Below, piece by piece: positions 28,925-32,025 of a DNA stretch of 32,025 nt (position 1 is the stretch's first letter; each line of letters begins with the position of its first letter). Position numbers and translations under genes: made by a program. The stretch is from Candidatus Saccharimonadota bacterium. GTDB lineage: Bacteria > Patescibacteriota > Saccharimonadia > Saccharimonadales > Saccharimonadaceae. The DNA lies in the NCBI GenBank assembly GCA_017537745.1, contig JAFYKF010000003.1:1-32025 (forward strand), written 5' to 3'. The notes under the pieces are model-generated. The model worked only from the letters and a program-made list of their open reading frames with translations, was not told the origin of the DNA and did not search any database.

Positions 28925-29539
28925 TTTCGACTCTGAAAAGTCAGCAAAATCTGGGTACAAATTGTCAAGGCTGTTATATGATGACTGAAGTGACGCCTTT
29001 AATGCTTCATCCGAAATCTTATCATAAATCGCAGTCTCCTCTGCCATAATTAATTCGATTTCATGAGCCATTTCGTGCGCATAGATTCTATCCAGCATTC
29101 CACTAATCTTGGCATCAAATAGACTGCTTAGTAACTCATCTTGGTGTAGTTGGGCCTGTTCTTCATACTTCTTATATTCTTTAGCACCATCCTTAAAACC
29201 ATATTTCCCGACAAGATAGTTTGTCAAATTTCGGCTCGTATTTGACAATATTGAAGCTAAGCTTGCCGAACTAGAACGAAGCCTCGAGGATTTCACGCTA
29301 GATTGATACCCGTTAATTACTCCCGATGTATAATCCAGATGAAACTTAAATGATATGCTTTCCTCCTTTATGCCCCCGCCTCCACCGCTAAACATCGAGC
29401 TAAAAATTATCACCACGATTATCAGGGCCACCCCACCAATAGCCACCTTAGCCAGCGGTGAACTAAGTAATCCTCCTGCACTCTTCTTTTGTGGTCTCAC
29501 CTGGCTAGAAATACTATTTAAATAAGCTTGATCATCCAT
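28922..29539 (-). CDS. Membrane-anchored hypothetical protein
   Basis: A 205-residue protein with one membrane segment (VAIGGVALIIVVIIFSSMF, about residues 32-50) after a short basic, Ser/Gly-rich cytoplasmic tail and before a Gly run (SGGGGGI). The rest, mainly helical and outside the cell, includes a Ser-rich stretch (SSVKSSRLRSSSASLASILS). It contains HEMAH (about residue 154), formally HExxH, inside a regular charged helix; no third zinc ligand region is clear, so I do not call it a protease. The ATG is 6 nt behind TGGTATAAT, so it is leaderless. No family is recognised. Confidence 0.7.
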   Translation of the reverse strand: MDDQAYLNSISSQVRPQKKSAGGLLSSPLAKVAIGGVALIIVVIIFSSMFSGGGGGIKEESISFKFHLDYTSGVINGYQSSVKSSRLRSSSASLASILSNTSRNLTNYLVGKYGFKDGAKEYKKYEEQAQLHQDELLSSLFDAKISGMLDRIYAHEMAHEIELIMAEETAIYDKISDEALKASLQSSYNSLDNLYPDFADFSESK

Positions 29540-29545
29540 AACCCA

Positions 29546-29554
29546 ATTATACCA
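29546..29554 (-). promoter_or_regulatory. Extended -10 for a leaderless mRNA (29539 gene)
   Basis: Minus-strand TGGTATAAT is 6 nt before the ATG at 29539. Confidence 0.78.
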
Positions 29555-29590
29555 TAAAAATTATCAAACCAAAATCCCTACTCATTTCTA

Positions 29591-29599
29591 TGCTATAAT
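29591..29599 (+). promoter_or_regulatory. Extended -10 for a leaderless mRNA (dnaG)
   Basis: TGCTATAAT ends 6 nt before the ATG at 29606. Confidence 0.8.
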
Positions 29600-29605
29600 C
29601 ATACT

Positions 29606-31240
29606 ATGGATAGCGCGAAGGAGGAGATTAAATCACGACTCGCGGTGGAGGATGTCGTTGGCCAATATGTAGAACTCAAGCGTAGCGGCAGGACCCTTAA
29701 AGGGCATTCTCCTTGGGGTGTCGACAAAACCCCCTCTTTCATGGTTTCTCCAGAGAAGGGCATTTGGCACGATTTTTCCGCCAACAAAGGTGGTGACATT
29801 TTCACTTTCGTGATGGAAGTCGAAGGAATCGGCTTTAAAGAAGCCATGGAAAAACTTGCCGCTCAAGCTGGTGTCGACCTCACCAAGTATTCAGGTGGCG
29901 ACAAAAAACTCACGAACCGCAAACTACGCGCCAAAGAAGCATTAAAACTTGCTACCAAGTATTATCAAGCTTGCCTTGTTCGTGACCGCTCAGTCTGCGA
30001 ATACGTTTTCTACAAACGTAATCTCAATCGTGGCACTGTGGGCGAATTCCAGATTGGTTACAGTCCTGCCTCTGGCAAGGCATTAAAGCAAGTTCTGGAA
30101 AAACGCGGTTTTACCGAGCAAGAGCTCGACGATGCCGGTCTGCTTAACCGTTTCAGAAATGACCTTTTCAAAAACCGCATGATGGTTCCATTTATCGATA
30201 CCACCGGCAATGTCATCGGTTTTACTGCCCGCGTACTCGACAAAAGTGAACCAAAATACCTCAATACTCCCGAAACCATCCTCTTCAATAAATCCCGTTA
30301 CATATTTGGCCTTTACCAAGCCAAAGAATCTATTCGTCGTAACGGCTATGTCGTAATTGTCGAGGGGAACATGGACGTCATCTCATCTCATCAAGCTGGC
30401 GTCAAAGAAGCCGTAGCCACCTCTGGTACCGCCATGACTGAGCAACACCTAAAAGCCCTCTCAAATCTTACGTCAGACATCCGCCTCGCCTATGATGGTG
30501 ATGCTGCCGGTGTCAAGGCTACCGAACGCGCCATTATGCTGGCTGGCGACCTCGGTATTAATCTTACTGTTATATCTGATTACCACGGCGCCAAAGACCC
30601 CGATGAATTAATTCAAAAAGATCCATCTCTCTGGCAAGAAGCCGTCAAAAATAAAATCCCTGCTGTCGACTGGCTTCTCGCAAAATACGAAGAACATCTA
30701 GATCTTCGTGAAGCACCAGATAAAAAACAGTATTCCGACGTTGCACTGAAGCTCCTTAGCTACATCAAAGACGAAGTCGAGCGTGCGGCCTATGAAGCCA
30801 AAATTGCCAAAAAGCTCGAAGTTGACACCTCTGTTTTACATGAAAAAGGTGACCGTTTGAATAAAAAACTAGAACAATCCGCTCATCGCAAATTTCTCAA
30901 AAAACCCAAAACTACCGCCGTACCAGATCATATCAAAAAAATGGAACTTAGCCTCCTTGCACTCAAAGCTTTTGCTGGTTTGTCGGATCTTAAAATCCCT
31001 CTAGATTTGCCAAGTGACAGTGCTGAGCTAGATGAGTTAGAGCTGATTTTTAACCGTGATCACGAAAACATTAAGGACCCTGACTATCAAAAAGAAGCCA
31101 CCGAACTGCTATCTCGCTACAATAAAGCAATCAAGCAGCAAAAAATCAAAGAACTAAACCAAAAGCTTGCAGAACTCGATGAAGACTGTGAAGAATATGA
31201 CTCGATAATTCGTGAAATAACTGACTTGCAAAAAACCTGA
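29606..31240 (+). CDS. dnaG: DNA primase with degenerate zinc-binding domain
   Basis: DnaG makes RNA primers for DNA replication. The protein has 544 residues. The N-terminal domain keeps the fold markers GHSPWGVDKTPSF and WHDFSANKGGDIF, but all four CHC2 zinc ligands are replaced (S35, G38, D56, A59). The RNA polymerase core follows (EYVFYKRNLNRGTVGEFQIG, NRMMVPFIDTTGNVIGFTAR) with a TOPRIM motif VVIVEGNMDVISSHQAG and the Asp pair AYDGDAAG. The C-terminal helicase-binding part is short. The dnaG-rpoD order matches the well known macromolecular synthesis operon, though rpsU is absent. The -10 is 6 nt before the ATG. Confidence 0.93.
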   Translation: MDSAKEEIKSRLAVEDVVGQYVELKRSGRTLKGHSPWGVDKTPSFMVSPEKGIWHDFSANKGGDIFTFVMEVEGIGFKEAMEKLAAQAGVDLTKYSGGDKKLTNRKLRAKEALKLATKYYQACLVRDRSVCEYVFYKRNLNRGTVGEFQIGYSPASGKALKQVLEKRGFTEQELDDAGLLNRFRNDLFKNRMMVPFIDTTGNVIGFTARVLDKSEPKYLNTPETILFNKSRYIFGLYQAKESIRRNGYVVIVEGNMDVISSHQAGVKEAVATSGTAMTEQHLKALSNLTSDIRLAYDGDAAGVKATERAIMLAGDLGINLTVISDYHGAKDPDELIQKDPSLWQEAVKNKIPAVDWLLAKYEEHLDLREAPDKKQYSDVALKLLSYIKDEVERAAYEAKIAKKLEVDTSVLHEKGDRLNKKLEQSAHRKFLKKPKTTAVPDHIKKMELSLLALKAFAGLSDLKIPLDLPSDSAELDELELIFNRDHENIKDPDYQKEATELLSRYNKAIKQQKIKELNQKLAELDEDCEEYDSIIREITDLQKT

Positions 31241-31248
31241 AATAGGCT

Positions 31249-31254
31249 TATAAT
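31249..31254 (+). promoter_or_regulatory. -10 of rpoD, near-leaderless
   Basis: TATAAT lies 8 nt before the ATG at 31263, in the 22-nt gap after dnaG. Confidence 0.6.
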
Positions 31255-31262
31255 TAACGATA

Positions 31263-32025
31263 ATGAATTCAAATAAAGATGATATTTTGAACCTAAAAGA
31301 TTTAAGTTTTGATTTTGAAGAGCCAGACTCTGACGAGCTCGAAAACGAAGAGGAATTAAGCGACGAAGACCTCGCTATCACAGCTGAGAATGTTGATGCT
31401 TTCGCCGATGATTCAGTTCGTTTATATCTTCGTGAAATTGGTAAAATCCCGCTCCTGACTCCAGAAGAAGAAGCTGATCTTGCTCAACGCATTGTCAAAG
31501 GCGACAAAAAAGCTAAAGATAAGATGGTGGAATCAAACATGCGCCTCGTAGTTTCGATTGCTAAGCGTTATGGTGGTCGTGGGCTGGACTTTCTTGATCT
31601 CATTCAAGAGGGAAATACCGGCCTTCTTCGCGCTGTTGAAAAATTTGATCCCGCCAAAGGTTTTAAGTTTTCGACTTATGCCACCTGGTGGGTTCGCCAA
31701 GCTATCACTCGCGCTATTGCCGACCAAGCCCGCACTATTCGTATCCCAGTTCACATGGTTGAGACCATCAATAAAGTTCTTCGTACTACTCGCAAACTCA
31801 CCACAGAGCTAAACCGCGAACCAACCAACGAGGAAATTGCCGAAGAGCTCAATATGGATGTTGACAAGATTGATTATGTCATGCGTATCAAGCAAGATAT
31901 TGCCTCACTTGATGCTTCTGTTGGTAAAGAAGGCGACGACGAAGACTCCGTCCTTGGTGATTTTGTCGAGGATGAAGAGCGTGACAGCCCCGAAGATTCC
32001 GCCGCTAACCAGATTTTAAAAGAGC
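31263..32025 (+). CDS. rpoD: RNA polymerase principal sigma factor (partial, 3' end missing)
   Basis: The start of the primary sigma factor, 254 codons, running off the right edge. A short acidic N-terminus ([20 protein letters not shown]) replaces the long region 1.1. Region 1.2 is [20 protein letters not shown], regions 2.1-2.4 run from [19 protein letters not shown] to [20 protein letters not shown], and region 3.0 is [11 protein letters not shown]. Region 2.4 reads TATAAT and the His and Glu of region 3.0 read the TG of extended -10 elements, consistent with the many TGnTATAAT promoters in this window. A sigma3 domain ([14 protein letters not shown]) follows. It lies just downstream of dnaG. 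Confidence 0.95.
   Translation, partial: MNSNKDDILNLKDLSFDFEEPDSDELENEEELSDEDLAITAENVDAFADDSVRLYLREIGKIPLLTPEEEADLAQRIVKGDKKAKDKMVESNMRLVVSIAKRYGGRGLDFLDLIQEGNTGLLRAVEKFDPAKGFKFSTYATWWVRQAITRAIADQARTIRIPVHMVETINKVLRTTRKLTTELNREPTNEEIAEELNMDVDKIDYVMRIKQDIASLDASVGKEGDDEDSVLGDFVEDEERDSPEDSAANQILKE

Noticed and set aside
28922-29539. HEMAH as a zinc protease motif in the membrane-anchored 205-residue protein
   Set aside because: The pentapeptide lies in a regular charged helix with another E-I-E-L-I repeat and no convincing third ligand or protease context. Chance occurrence in a helical protein is likely.

Overview
The window looks like a chromosome segment of a Patescibacteria/CPR bacterium, most likely Candidatus Saccharibacteria (TM7). 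The evidence is short core proteins, a DUF5663-like small protein, large surface proteins with FISUMP C-termini, a KGG-repeat stress protein and an archaeal-type UMP kinase. TAA, TAG and TGA are all used as stops. This assignment rests on family knowledge and was not searched.

Layout. Bases 1-83 are the 3' end of a 16S rRNA gene that has its own terminator and no 23S rRNA behind it. Bases 300-2050 hold three small, fairly GC-rich orphan genes, each closed by a strong hairpin; the first looks like a DUF1874/AcrIII-1-type ring nuclease. Then come a MazG-like pyrophosphohydrolase (-), UMP kinase and a SpoU methyltransferase. Bases 4101-6702 may be a small integrated element. It carries one 727-residue HExxH protein, ends in the 3' end of tRNA-Ile, and is flanked by 22-bp direct repeats. 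tRNA-Ala and tRNA-Ile form one minus-strand unit. Bases 7028-11176 encode a repeat-rich secreted surface protein. Bases 11289-11372 look like a new small RNA (-). A KGG stress protein, a small metalloprotease-like gene and a 168-bp palindrome precede rpsA. Next are an acyl-CoA ligase, a DsbA-like thiol protein, two membrane proteins, DUF1653, a second FISUMP surface protein and a disordered protein, then tRNA-Asn, infB, an amber-interrupted small gene and the priA-def-fmt block (-). The window closes with an orphan gene (-), an HTH-recJ pair, mscL (-), a membrane protein (-), dnaG and the start of rpoD.

Two promoter styles recur. Many housekeeping genes have an extended -10 (TGnTATAAT) placed 6-7 nt before the start codon, with no Shine-Dalgarno, so they should make leaderless mRNAs. 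A small group (the 403 gene, the small RNA, the KGG gene, the 26284 gene) has a perfect TTGACA-17-TATAAT promoter; the protein genes in that group also have 5' leaders and Shine-Dalgarno sites. The sigma factor at the right edge keeps region 2.4 and the region 3.0 His and Glu that read such promoters.

The most unusual signals are two homologous 70-75 bp modules directly downstream of tRNA-Asn and tRNA-Ile, each ending in a copy of that tRNA's own 3' end through CCA. Also notable are the candidate element beside tRNA-Ile, the predicted small RNA, the palindrome that supplies the rpsA -35 box, an in-frame amber codon in a conserved-looking small gene, and a DnaG primase lacking all four zinc ligands.
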